Origin: Botryococcus braunii
Lineage: Eukaryota; Chlorophyta; Trebouxiophyceae
Direction: 5' to 3'
Length of the DNA stretch: 64,000 nucleotides
Assembly: GCA_002005505.1 (NCBI GenBank)
Contig: KV908369.1
Coordinates: 607,666-671,665, forward strand
Of this stretch, positions 9,666 through 25,417 are shown piece after piece. Numbering within the stretch: position 1 is the stretch's first letter; each line of letters starts with the position of its first letter. The notes below the pieces were generated by a model. That model ran no database searches and was not told where the DNA came from. It saw nothing but the letters and a program-made list of their open reading frames with translations. Position numbers and translations under genes: made by a program.

Positions 9666-10356
9666 TGAAATATTCTGGGCTTGGCGTATCCTGCATGGTG
9701 GCGGCACGGAGGGTGTTAGACGATGTCCTCCTACTTGTGCGTTGTTAAGTAGGCACGGACATATACAAGTCAAGGACTGGTTAGCAACTGATTGATAGAC
9801 ACCCGGAGTGCCACTATAGTTCCAACCAAGTGTTACAATATCTCTCATCTCTCCTAACAAGGTGACGCAGTTCAAACACGCCTAACCTGCTCTCACCCAG
9901 GTCGTGTTCATTACTTTGTCCGATGAGCTAAACTCAACTCTATATGTCTAACATGTTCTAACAATGTTCATCTGAGTGCTAAATCCAGGAATACAATAAG
10001 GATTAAGTCACCTGCATGGTGGCGGCACGGAGGGTGTTAGACGATGTCCTCCTACTTGTGCGTTGTTAAGTAGGCACGGACATATACAAGTCAAGGACTG
10101 GTTAGCAACTGATTGATAGACACCCGGAGTGCCACTATAGTTCCAACCAAGTGCCTTCCCTATCCGTGCTTGCCCCATATGCCTCCTTTCTACAAACGTG
10201 TCTGTAACTTGCGTTATGATAGTCTTCGTTCAAATGCATGTATTGCCTGGCAGAACTCAGGGTTCTGCCTCTCTTTCCTAATTGGTATTGTCTTCATACG
10301 GAGACTTGCCATTATTACTCCTCTGAGGGAAAGGCATAAAATTAATTAACACAACA
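9666..10356 (-). mobile_element. 5' LTR of copia-B
   Basis: Same 691-bp sequence as 3217-3907, with its internal 143-bp direct repeats at 9690-9832 and 10011-10153. As the promoter-side LTR for the minus-strand element, it should hold the transcription start; I could not assign a TATA box with confidence. Confidence 0.92.
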
Positions 10357-10361
10357 CTTTT
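10357..10361. repeat. Target-site duplication of copia-B (right)
   Basis: ctttt immediately after the right LTR matches the copy at 3212-3216. Joining the flanks across the element restores continuous chromovirus 3' sequence. Confidence 0.85.
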
Positions 10362-11309
10362 CCAGCCATTTGCGGCTGATGACCCTTGGACTTCGCCAGC
10401 CAGCTTGGATCTGGGAGGGAGGGAGGGTGGAAGGGTCTGGGAGGGGGATTCGTGAATTGGGACTTGCATGCATGTCTCTTATTTATATGCTTTGCATGGG
10501 TTATGTTTCCTTGACCCACGGTTCCATTTTGTGATGCACTTGCTGTGGCAGTGTAGCTGCAAATTGTAGTTCCGTGCATGAGTAACTTGCTTTGGTATCT
10601 TACCCATGAGATACACTATGTGGCAGTTAGTTGTGTATAGCTTGCTGCTCTAGACGATATGCCTTGTGCCTTTAGTTGGAAAGCCACCTCAAGCGAAGGT
10701 TACACTGCAGTGCAGGGTAACTGGACCTAAGGTTTGGACAAGTGCTAGTCTAATGACTCAACCTAATTGTTTCATCACTGGTGTGAGTGCTGTCTAGAGA
10801 GTTCGTCCCCTAAGTTAGAGGATCCGCCTTGCAGACGATAGTCCTTAGAATGTTAAGGTATTCGAGCATTGAGCAGATGAGTCCCTCGTCTGTGTCGTGC
10901 TAAATTGCTTTGTGGACTTCATCCTCTGACTTGCTGGTTTGGTAACTATAGGAGGTGTGATTATCTATAGTTACAGTAAGCAGGGTTCGTGATACCCCTG
11001 TCTTACGTTTTGTGGCCCCATTGCCATAAACAACTTCTCATAGCTTATGCCAAGGGGGAGGGCATGTAGCATTTCCTAGGGTATAATGCTCTAGTATGGT
11101 CCTTGGCATTGCTCATTGACTTGCCATGTGATCTGGGTTCGCAGTACAACCTCGCTCAGGTAGTTCGCTCGGTTGCCCGACTACGCGTCTGAGGCAGTAC
11201 AGTATAATTCAACCCACCCTGGGTTTAAGAGTGGGCTTGCGAATCAATCATGTAACACTCTTTGGTTGCACACCACGAACGTCTCACTGTCTCATAAAAA
11301 CCTCTTCCG
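10362..11309 (+). other. Probable 3' end of the interrupted chromovirus (untranslated region, purine tract, LTR candidate)
   Basis: This sequence continues the chromovirus after the copia-B target duplication. A purine-rich tract (10413-10448, runs of ggga) resembles a polypurine tract, so a 3' LTR may begin soon after it. No second LTR copy is in the window, so its limits cannot be fixed. I see no gene here. Confidence 0.4.
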
Positions 11310-11314
11310 CTTAG

Positions 11315-11965
11315 TTAACGCTACACATATCCTAACCTACATCAACACTGAATATCACTTAATTGGCCCAAACCTTCATCACTGAATTTTTTAATGATGT
11401 CAAAGTGTCTTGAGAACTTTCCTAGGCGTCCATACGCTGGAAAAATTCCGGAAAAATGTCGCAAAATATTGACCCCCCTCATCCGGCGATTTATTCATAA
11501 ATTTAATTTTGACCCCCCAAAAACGTCGTGAGTCAATCTTTTGCGACGGTACGGTATATATATATACCGTACCGTCGCAAAAGATTGACCCACGACGTTT
11601 TTGGGGGGTCAAAATTAAACTTATAAGTTTAATTCATAATTATGAATAAACCGCCGGTTTAGGGGGGTCAATATTAATATTGACCCCCCTAAACCGGCGG
11701 TTTATTCATAAGTTTAATTTTGACCCCCCAAAAACGTCGTGGGTATAATATATAATATTAAATAATATAAATATAAATATAAATATAAATAATATAAATA
11801 TTTTGCGACATTATTTTCCGGGATTTTTTTCAGCATACGGACGCCTACGAGGTCTAGGAGAGTTCTCGAGACACTTTGACATCATTAAAAAATTCGGTGA
11901 TGAAGGTTTGGGCCAATTAAGTGACATTCAGTGCTGATGTAGGTTAGGATATGAGGATAATAAGA
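11315..11965. repeat. Imperfect foldback: arms about 11315-11470 and 11800-11965
   Basis: The arm from atatcctaacctacatca to gtcgcaaaatatt reappears reverse-complemented at 11800-11965 with scattered differences. It includes the shared block ggcccaaaccttcatcac. Between the arms lie further nested inverted modules: ttttgacccccc, aaaaacgtcgtg, and the TIR sequence of the TA-flanked elements below. No coding capacity is visible, so this is a non-autonomous foldback or MITE-like structure. Confidence 0.75.
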
Positions 11966-12102
11966 ATATTTTTAACTGTCTTGAGGGGGGGTCAATAATT
12001 TGCGCCATTATTTTTAGGATTATTTCTTATTTTAAATTAATAAATCGGGTTTTTTGGGGGGTCAAAATATAAATATGGGTCAATCTTTTGCGACGGTACG
12101 GG
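11567..12102. mobile_element. TA-flanked inverted-repeat element E1 (MITE-like)
   Basis: It begins CCGTACCGTCGCAAAA after (TA)n and ends with the exact reverse complement before (TA)n. The terminal inverted repeats are 25 bp and perfectly matched (11567-11591 and 12077-12101). The length is about 536 bp and there is no coding frame. Flanking TA on both sides fits TA target-site duplication as in Tc1/mariner-type or related MITEs. It contains the right half of the 11315-11965 foldback, so elements are nested or recombined. Confidence 0.65.
11644..11705. repeat. Palindrome inside E1 (aaaccgccggttt arms)
   Basis: The sequence aaaccgccggtttagggggg runs into its own reverse complement around a taatatta centre. 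The two sides are essentially perfect, giving a long hairpin or cruciform within E1. Confidence 0.8.
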
Positions 12103-12160
12103 TATATATATATATACCCGTATATATATATGTACCCGTATATATATATACCCGTATCCC

Positions 12161-13017
<857 letters not shown>

Positions 13018-13082
13018 AATATATATATATATATATATACAGATATATGTATGTGTATACATATATATATATATATGTATGT

Positions 13083-13157
<75 letters not shown>

Positions 13158-13205
13158 CATACATATATATATATATACATATATATATATATGTATATAT
13201 GCATA

Positions 13206-13239
<34 letters not shown>

Positions 13240-13282
13240 CATATATATATATACATACATATATATATATACATATATATAT

Positions 13283-13333
<51 letters not shown>

Positions 13334-13399
13334 CATATATACATATACATATATATATACATATACATATATACATATATACATATACATATATCTATA
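13018..13399. repeat. (TA)n / TACA compound microsatellite
   Basis: TA repeats with frequent c and g interruptions (tacata, tgtatg) run up to the left border of the inverted-repeat arm at 13400. Frames through it encode only Tyr-Ile dipeptides and are not genes. Confidence 0.95.
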
Positions 13400-15002
13400 T
13401 GATATCAAGAAGGCCGTGATACTCCTACAACAAAAAGTGAAATTACCTTGACAGCTTCGCTTGTAAATTGGCTCAAACTCTGTTTCTCTAAGTCAATGCG
13501 GCTCAGAAGTGCTGCTAGCTTGTCGTGCATGTCATTAAGGTTTGAAAAAGAATCAATGCTTGTCGCCCAATTGCCACAGCAAGCCTGGAACCCCAAAGAT
13601 TAACATCTTAATACTGATAGCAGCTCGTTGCTCCAGTCTCCTTTCGGAACACATCATGAAGAATGGTAGGTAGAGTAGTTTTGTAAAGTTGGGAAGCCCG
13701 TGTTGAAGGTAAGCTAATGAGGAGAAATAGTCTAAGCTAGAATATCTTGAAGTTGTCTGTTCCTGGGAGCTGACTTTGCAAAATACAATGCCCTTGTCAT
13801 AATGTCGCCAACGCCCTTAATGTAAAGTGTCAAGAGTTCTGTCACCTGCGCATTCTTCAAAGCCATTTCCCACTGCAGATAGATTTGGCACGTCCTGGAT
13901 TGGAAATGCCGAAACTGGGACAGCAGCGCATGTGCCTGGTCTGCCGTCAACTGAATTGCTTCCTGCACCAGCATAATCCAGCCTTGTGCAAAACCGATGA
14001 CTGCACGTTTGAAAAACTTTCTTTGCCCTTCTGGGGTAAATTCACGCTGTTGGATTGCATGCAGGCTTGCGGCAGATGGAAATCCAGCAGGCTGAGAGCA
14101 GCTTAGGTGGGGAACTTGGGTCAGTGTGCGCACCAGAACATCTGACCACGGCGCCGTCTTGAGGGAAACATTGTTGCGCTTCTGGACCGGCGCTCTGTGA
14201 TACTCCTGCATCATTGCAGGGTTGCAAATCCCCACATAGGTGCCCAAGGCTGTGGCTTCCCGCACCAGGTCCTGCTTGCACAAGGCACCCATCTGAGTGC
14301 ATGCCCACAGTCCTTGTGGTCGTTGCATGAGCCTTGGACATGTCAGGCATGTGAATGCATGGTCAAATCATCTGCCTAGCTGCAGCAGCTTTGAAATTGC
14401 TGTGCAGATGCATGTGGTGAGGGTTACGCTGACGTTCATCGCCATACTAAGGCGGATGATTCAAATTTGAATGGCAGGGGATATTAGACTCCTGGTGGGA
14501 GAAGAGGCTCTTCCTAGCAGAGAGGTGCAACGTAAGACTGGCCTCTAGCTACCTGTGGGCAATTAGAAAGGCAGGTCGTACTACACGTCTGCAGAACACA
14601 AAACTCGAGTGGTAGGCAAGACAGCAAGGATGGTACCGCCAGGAGTGCTGTGTTGTCAGAACACTGCCGCGGTGGTGAATCGCTCATCCCGCCCTCAGCA
14701 AGGCCGCATTGCAGCATTCCAACGTACACCTGGCCCGGTACATAGATACAAGGCTTTAATTGTGGCTCGCCTGCTCACGCTATGAAGCCTTAGAAGCAAC
14801 AGTGGATATGGCTAGCAAAGAGCAACTTTCCAAAATCACAGATTTGTTAAGGGAAGAGGGGATGCATGCCTGCAAAAGGGACCGAAAGCTGGCCACCGTG
14901 AGATGTTTTACTTGCTGGATGTCCAGCCGCTTTTGCTGCTTCCATGCAACGCTTAGGATGAGGGTGCCATCCCTTGTAACACAGTCATATGTAGATGATT
15001 GG
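13400..15002 (-). repeat. Large inverted repeat, left arm (1603 bp)
   Basis: This arm is the reverse complement of 19902-21504: both are 1603 bp and left + right coordinate always sums to 34904. The frames within are identical in the two arms (for example 198 and 63 codons), so identity is near or at 100%. Both outer edges and the inner edge of this arm abut microsatellites: (TA)n at 13399 and 15003, and (CA)n just past 21504. Confidence 0.93.
13447..14328 (-). pseudogene. Truncated inverted copy of the 20576-21457 exons
   Basis: It carries the mirror images of two exons of the gene at 20576-24409 (13846-14328 and 13447-13584) with the same open frames and splice sites. The large 3' exon is missing because the arm ends at 13400. 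If transcribed, it could only give a product without the LTPEQAA-type C-terminal segment, or an RNA complementary to the parent gene. Confidence 0.6.
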
Positions 15003-15410
<408 letters not shown>

Positions 15411-15416
15411 CACATA

Positions 15417-15468
15417 CGTGTGTTGCACATACATACATCATATATGATGTATGTATGTGCAACACACG
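15417..15468. repeat. Perfect palindrome, 26-bp arms, no loop
   Basis: Arms start cgtgtgttgcacatacatac and meet at catata|tatg. All 26 positions pair. It lies at the edge of the (TA)n block. Confidence 0.93.
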
Positions 15469-16628
15469 CATACACGTGCAAACCATGCATGTTGGTTTAC
15501 ACATACATATATCAAATGATCGAAGATCCTCAGAATTCGAATTAATCTTAGTCAAAGCCAGCTCCTTGAGTTCCAAATGATCAACTCGAGTTTCCAGTTT
15601 GGTTAAATACCTGGTCTACTAGTACTGATACCTTTGTCTTTCCACGTCCTCGTTGAAACCTTCCCTGCAGGCACGAGGATGCTTCTCCCAGGGTGGCATC
15701 CTCAGGCATATATGTATAAACATACGAAGGGCATACATGCATGCTAATATGGCCTTTATAATATGCATGCCCATATGGCCTGTTACTGTACGGGTTTTCT
15801 GGCCTCGTACTGAGCCAGCTGATCACCTAAACTGGCAGAGGCGAGGCAACGATACTCCTCGTCTGGCAATGTATAACCTGGCCGATCAACAAATTGCGTG
15901 ATCAGCTCAGATCGGAACCTGGTTGTCAGCTCAGCTCAGAATGGTCCCATACGTATGCATATGCTCACATATTCATGCATGCTGCATGTGTGTAGAAACG
16001 TGGAGGGGGCAACCCCCAGAGAAATCTGACATCGAGAGATCTGGCACGTTTGTAAGAGGCTTCATGCTGTTTATGTTCGATAATTTGATGTCATATTCAT
16101 GCATGTTCTTCTTTCCAATTATTATTACGCAATACTTTACGTATACGAGAACAGGGCACATATGCATTGGCACACTGGTAGTGTAGCTGTAGTGTTGGGA
16201 TGTAATAAGAGTCAGACGGAGACGGAAATTTCTTTTAAGGCAGATTCGATGATTACATTCGCTGATCACGAAGTCTCTTATATGCCCGTTGCTGAGCCGT
16301 CAAGACCAACCCGCTGAAGTAACGCTCGGTAACGAGATATCAAATGACGATGGCACTGACCTTCGATTGTACCGCCGCTGCTCGGAACGAGACGTCGAGC
16401 GCGGTTACAGTAGCGGTATTTCCTCTGTAGTTCGTAGTTGTGAACAAATATCCGAGCTTGGCTACGTTTCGACTGTTCCAATCCAGGTTTGGGTCGATCT
16501 ATCGGGGTTTGTGTCATCCATGGGTCGCTACGGTATTTCATGGGGCGGAAAGAGCCCGAACCTTCTAGATTTGGAGTCCAAGGCCTTGGGGGTGAAGTCA
16601 CAATCATGCTGGTAACTCGGGTTTATAA
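15469..16628. other. Non-coding spacer, no gene recognised
   Basis: AT-moderate sequence within the inverted-repeat spacer, with scattered short inverted words such as gcatgc and catatg. The overlapping 109- and 108-codon frames at 16278-16615 face each other on opposite strands and neither resembles a known family. Confidence 0.5.
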
Positions 16629-16700
16629 ATTACGCGTGTTAAAAGCGCCGACCGTCTCATACCTGGGTATGAGACGCTCGGCGCTTTTTACACGCGTAAT
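16629..16700. repeat. Hairpin, 34-bp arms with 4-nt loop
   Basis: Arms 16629-16662 and 16667-16700 pair at 32 of 34 positions around ctgg. The arm starts attacgcgtgt and includes aaaagcgccga. It could act as a strong terminator-like or cruciform structure, but is more likely a foldback insertion given the adjacent palindrome. Confidence 0.92.
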
Positions 16701-16702
16701 TA

Positions 16703-16746
16703 TCCTTTATGTTTGAGAAGCAGGCCTGCTTCTCAAACATAAAGGA
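16703..16746. repeat. Perfect palindrome, 22-bp arms, no loop
   Basis: Arms beginning tcctttatgtttgagaagca pair completely. It lies 2 bp from the preceding hairpin, making a double-hairpin. Confidence 0.93.
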
Positions 16747-16969
16747 CTTACACTAGTGAAGCATATCCTAACCGCAACTTTGTTTAAACCTTGTATCCTA
16801 CATGCTGGTACGCGGAAGCCAGGGGCCATGGGCAGCCCTGACGGAAGAAACCGGAACATGATATGACAAGGAAGGGGGGAGGGAAACGGCATTGAAAAGG
16901 AAGGGACACATGCACCAAAAGACGAGCGCAGGAACAGAGGGGTGGGGGGGGGAGAGAGACCGAGCGATC

Positions 16970-17305
<336 letters not shown>

Positions 17306-17344
17306 TGAATAGGCCCTGATCACCCATAAATGTGCAATGCATGC

Positions 17345-17414
17345 GCATGTGCCACCGTGTTTAGGTGTTCGATGGGTGTACACCCATCGTACACACAAAC
17401 GCGGTGGCACATGC
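17345..17414. repeat. Hairpin, 34-bp arms, about 4 mismatches
   Basis: Arms gcatgtgccaccg...cgatgggtg (17345-17378) and the reverse complement (17381-17414), separated by ta. Third foldback of this size class in 2 kb. Confidence 0.88.
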
Positions 17415-18317
17415 AAGGCACATATGTGGGGAAGGGAGAAGATATATGAGACCACACCGAGGTCTTATCCAGGGGTTGCAGACGAGTTTGGGATACATCA
17501 TGACAGATGACAAAAATTTTGATGGACATAAAGTAACCTGAAGGATATATGTCAAACTAGGACGTTGATTATGGAACAAACTCTCGAAATCCACAGACAG
17601 TGGCGTTGTTTCTGAAACAACTCCCCGAAACCCACTAATCCTTCCAAAATACCATCAAACTAAAGAAGGGAGAACACTTGCCACACTGCAGACAATGCAA
17701 CAATGCGAAGCCCCGTGAAAAAGAACAATTGTTGCAACACACTCCCGCCGGCGCCGGGAAGTCACGTAAGCACAGGCTGGTGGGATCCCTCACGGTTCAA
17801 GGACTGCAGTGAGCTCTGTGGAAAGTCATGTGTACTTTCAGGCATATTGGAACACTTTCCTGAAGGCTATGCAGAAACTCGCTACTTGCTCTTGGGCTGC
17901 AAAGAAAGGAGGAGGAATGCTCAGAGAGCTTGAAGAGAAGAGCCAGTTTCTTTCACATGTAGGGACCCCAAAATACTAATGCGGACTATCCATCCTACCC
18001 TGCAGGCAACCAATATGTTGGCTTGCCTGCAGCAGATACAAAGACTCTGTTCTTAAAGGGGACCGTCAGCCTGATTAGGATACATCTCTTTGCTCAGGCA
18101 GAATACCCGAGTATATCTGGTCTAGGAGCCGTAATTACTGTACTGTAGGGTATTTGATAAGGAGATGATAACCCGTCAACTAGTATTGATCAATCTTGGA
18201 AGTTACCTAGAGACCCAGAATTCAATTTCCTAGGAGCCGCATCGCGGAGGTACAAAGGAGACTATAGGCCCGAACCAGACTTGGATACCCGCCCTCACTC
18301 ATTCTGATATGGGGGTG
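17415..18317. other. Non-coding spacer, nothing recognised
   Basis: No convincing coding region. The small frames present have no family features. It ends at the (GA)n tract. Confidence 0.45.
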
Positions 18318-18482
<165 letters not shown>

Positions 18483-18599
18483 AGGGGCAGAACCAGAACG
18501 AGACGGTACACAAACAAAGTTGAAGAAGCAGAACTACTTACAACTTCGTCTTCTTCGTCTCTTCATCTAGTTTTCTAACAGAAGAACAAGGGGACCCCA

Positions 18600-18911
18600 A
18601 TGCATCCTTTTGCAATACCGAGTTTTTCACTACCACCTTTCGTCTCTAGCCCCCAAATTCCGCGTACCCGCATGCCGGATTTATGGGGTGCGGGTAGGGA
18701 TAGGCTTCACTCTTATATTAAAGCTGGCATTGCGATGTCACGTGAATTAGTAAACGTATGGATGTCCTGTAGATTGGGTTTGGAGCGGGCGCACCTTCGT
18801 AAGCTTGCGAAAGTCCATTTACATATCGCACGAGTCGGCGTGCGGTACAACCTGGAACCACCAGAGGTCCAAACTCCGCGTGTGATGTCGTGGATGCGAC
18901 CTATCAGCTAA
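18600..18911 (+). CDS. Hypothetical 103-residue frame, unrecognised
   Basis: An ATG-started frame rich in Pro at its start (IPSFSLPPFVSSPQ) and basic/helical later (LRKLAKVHLHIARVG). It is the longest non-repeat frame in the spacer of the inverted repeat. I recognise no family and see no neighbouring exon in phase, so it may be fortuitous. Confidence 0.15.
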   Translation: MHPFAIPSFSLPPFVSSPQIPRTRMPDLWGAGRDRLHSYIKAGIAMSRELVNVWMSCRLGLERAHLRKLAKVHLHIARVGVRYNLEPPEVQTPRVMSWMRPIS

Positions 18912-19901
18912 TCAAATGGTGCCTTCGACACGGTGCGTTGTCTGGAGGGTACACAAAAGCAGGCCTGGTCCCCCCCAAAATTGACCTGCAGGAGCGTCCC
19001 AAATCCAAGCTGGGACCGCAAGGTCAAGACGACGACGAGCACGGCATGCGAGTAACTCGAAATAATCTACTGCAAAACTGCAGATAACATATGAAAACAT
19101 TCGAATTACTTTTCAACATCGCCATGCTCTCGTGGGACGAGGGCTAATCCCTTATGGATTGGCTAGAGGAGCCAAACTCGTGCGCTGGAAGCTTGACTTG
19201 CGTGCGAAGGAGAGAGAGAATGGCTATTGCGAAGGCCCTATAAGGAGGGTTGCATGGTGTTTGCTTCAATGTTACATGTGCAACCGTTTCAAAAGACTTA
19301 GTTACTAACGTAATGTCAGTAGAAGAGTGTCCTCTGGGCTAACCGATCATTTTCAAGGAAATACTGTTTTTCTGCTGTACTATGATGCGGCTGTCATACC
19401 AGTTGAATGGGATTAAGCTTCAAAAGAATATTGACCTCATGGAAGGGTCTTCCCGTGATTATAGCACCCCGCTGTTTCCGGACGACAACGAAAACAGGTT
19501 CGACAGGTGTTTCAGCGACGACACCGCCAACTCGAAATTGAGTTCACGTAGCGCTTCCGTGGGCGTCAGGTATGACTTAAAGATAATCGTCATCACATTG
19601 CTTCAAATCTCGAGGCTTAGGGTACACCGCAGGTCTTGTCCCAGTGGTACACTTGTCAAGGTGGTGGGACCCACGAACTCACATTTTGCGTACACTTACT
19701 AGAAACCTGATGCAGGAGTGACAGCGTCTTCAGAAGTCAGCTGGCAGGAATGCCGTCCTGCAGTCCCTCGTCATCCACACCATTCGGGCCACTTGCAAAA
19801 GCAGTGCGCGGAGGATGGGGGTCGGGCAATGCTGCAAGCATGCAGAGTCCGTCGCTCGAAACCCCCATCCAATCCCTGCACTCAACAGGTCGTCAATCCT
19901 G
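18912..19901. other. Right part of inverted-repeat spacer
   Basis: Unique sequence up to the right arm. A Ser/Pro-rich frame at 19750-20124 crosses into the arm and could be a 5' exon or leader of the 20576-24409 gene, but no splice junction is clear. Confidence 0.35.
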
Positions 19902-20575
19902 CCAATCATCTACATATGACTGTGTTACAAGGGATGGCACCCTCATCCTAAGCGTTGCATGGAAGCAGCAAAAGCGGCTGGACATCCAGCAAGTAAAACA
20001 TCTCACGGTGGCCAGCTTTCGGTCCCTTTTGCAGGCATGCATCCCCTCTTCCCTTAACAAATCTGTGATTTTGGAAAGTTGCTCTTTGCTAGCCATATCC
20101 ACTGTTGCTTCTAAGGCTTCATAGCGTGAGCAGGCGAGCCACAATTAAAGCCTTGTATCTATGTACCGGGCCAGGTGTACGTTGGAATGCTGCAATGCGG
20201 CCTTGCTGAGGGCGGGATGAGCGATTCACCACCGCGGCAGTGTTCTGACAACACAGCACTCCTGGCGGTACCATCCTTGCTGTCTTGCCTACCACTCGAG
20301 TTTTGTGTTCTGCAGACGTGTAGTACGACCTGCCTTTCTAATTGCCCACAGGTAGCTAGAGGCCAGTCTTACGTTGCACCTCTCTGCTAGGAAGAGCCTC
20401 TTCTCCCACCAGGAGTCTAATATCCCCTGCCATTCAAATTTGAATCATCCGCCTTAGTATGGCGATGAACGTCAGCGTAACCCTCACCACATGCATCTGC
20501 ACAGCAATTTCAAAGCTGCTGCAGCTAGGCAGATGATTTGACCATGCATTCACATGCCTGACATGTCCAAGGCTC

Positions 20576-24409
<3,834 letters not shown>

Positions 24410-24455
24410 TGGTAGGAAGGAGTGTGTTGATGAACGATTGTCGGAACGAGTGTGT

Positions 24456-24553
24456 TGCTGTATGGCCATGTGGAATTCGCGACTGGCCTACAGTTTACAT
24501 GACCACCCCTCCTCACTGTAGGCCGGTAGCAAAGTCCATATGGCCATACAGCA
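24456..24553. repeat. Imperfect hairpin just after the gene end
   Basis: Arms tgctgtatggccat...ggcctacagt and their reverse complement meet around an 18-20-nt loop, 47 bp past the stop codon at 24409. It could lie in the 3' untranslated region. Confidence 0.8.
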
Positions 24554-25383
24554 GGTGACAGCCTGGAATGGGCTACTCCGATTGCCTGATCATGTTGGTA
24601 GTTGCCGTAGTGAAGTACCGTATGTAGGTAAAGAAGAATAGGATGTATTATGGACAGCGAATTTGTTTCTGCAGGTAGTGAGAGCATGTTAACAATTGTG
24701 TTGGATTTCAATTGATTCACTTGCAAGTGCTTGATGGCATGACTAGTTGATGCTCCTTCAGCCAATGTGGGGACTGATGCATCCCCAAATTGGGAGGGAG
24801 ATGCATATGCTCCTCCGCCTTAGCTGGTGCTGCCGGGCCCTGTTTGGGGCTGTGGGAGGTAATCAGTACGACTGAGTGTACTGCGTTCTGTTGCCCAACA
24901 TCATCTCAGACTGGTGGCTTTGACGTCCTGCTGTAGGTGACTGGCAGGGGCCATCATCATGTATCACTACATTTCAACCAGTGGAATTGGCAAATTCGCT
25001 GGCCCAGGATTAGGCAGCCACAATTTTGGCCAATGATACATTCGTCTGTGCAGTTTTATACGGGGATGATAAGCAAAGGTGCATGTAAATTAAAATGTTC
25101 GAGATGCTGCGTTTTATTCCCTTCCTGTACTGGCACTGGGACTGTAGTCCTTCGGCACCCCTTTCCCATTCGGTTCTTTTACATCATTTCTGTACCAAGG
25201 GGACGTCCCTGCAGGAGCGCAGCTAAGTGTAGGCAGCCTCTAAGATTCTCAGTTAATAGCACATGGCCACCATTGGCCGTCGAAACTTAGTCCCTTTCAT
25301 CTACGTTTCTCAAATTGGCCATTTGGCCATTTTGCTGACGGCTCCACTGCCCCCCCCCCCTTTTTTAGATTATTATTAATGTT

Positions 25384-25417
25384 TGTTTCCCAATCCTTAG
25401 CTAAGGATTGGGAAACA
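25384..25417. repeat. Perfect palindrome, 17-bp arms
   Basis: tgtttcccaatccttag followed directly by its exact reverse complement; no loop. Confidence 0.93.

Larger units (their letters stand above)
3217..10356 (-). mobile_element. Complete Ty1/copia LTR retrotransposon (copia-B)
   Basis: A 7140-bp element has matching LTRs at 3217-3907 and 9666-10356 (each 691 bp, TG...CA), a 5-bp target-site duplication ctttt (3212-3216 and 10357-10361), a polypurine tract next to the 3' LTR, a primer-binding site next to the 5' LTR, and one uninterrupted gag-pol frame. The LTRs show no difference in the stretches I compared, including an identical 78-codon internal frame. Together these mean a young, potentially mobile copy. 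It interrupts the 3' untranslated region of the chromovirus whose chromodomain is at 2833-3165. Confidence 0.93.

Noticed and set aside
13732..14328. A second functional 198-codon gene in the left arm
   Set aside because: It is the mirror copy of exon sequence at 20576-21172, and the frame past the splice donor CAG/GTGACA is intron.
14760..15000. A helical minus/plus frame ([21 protein letters not shown]) in both inverted-repeat arms
   Set aside because: It runs antisense to the arm's gene and in the left arm runs into (TA)n. No splice sites or family support it, though its composition is protein-like.
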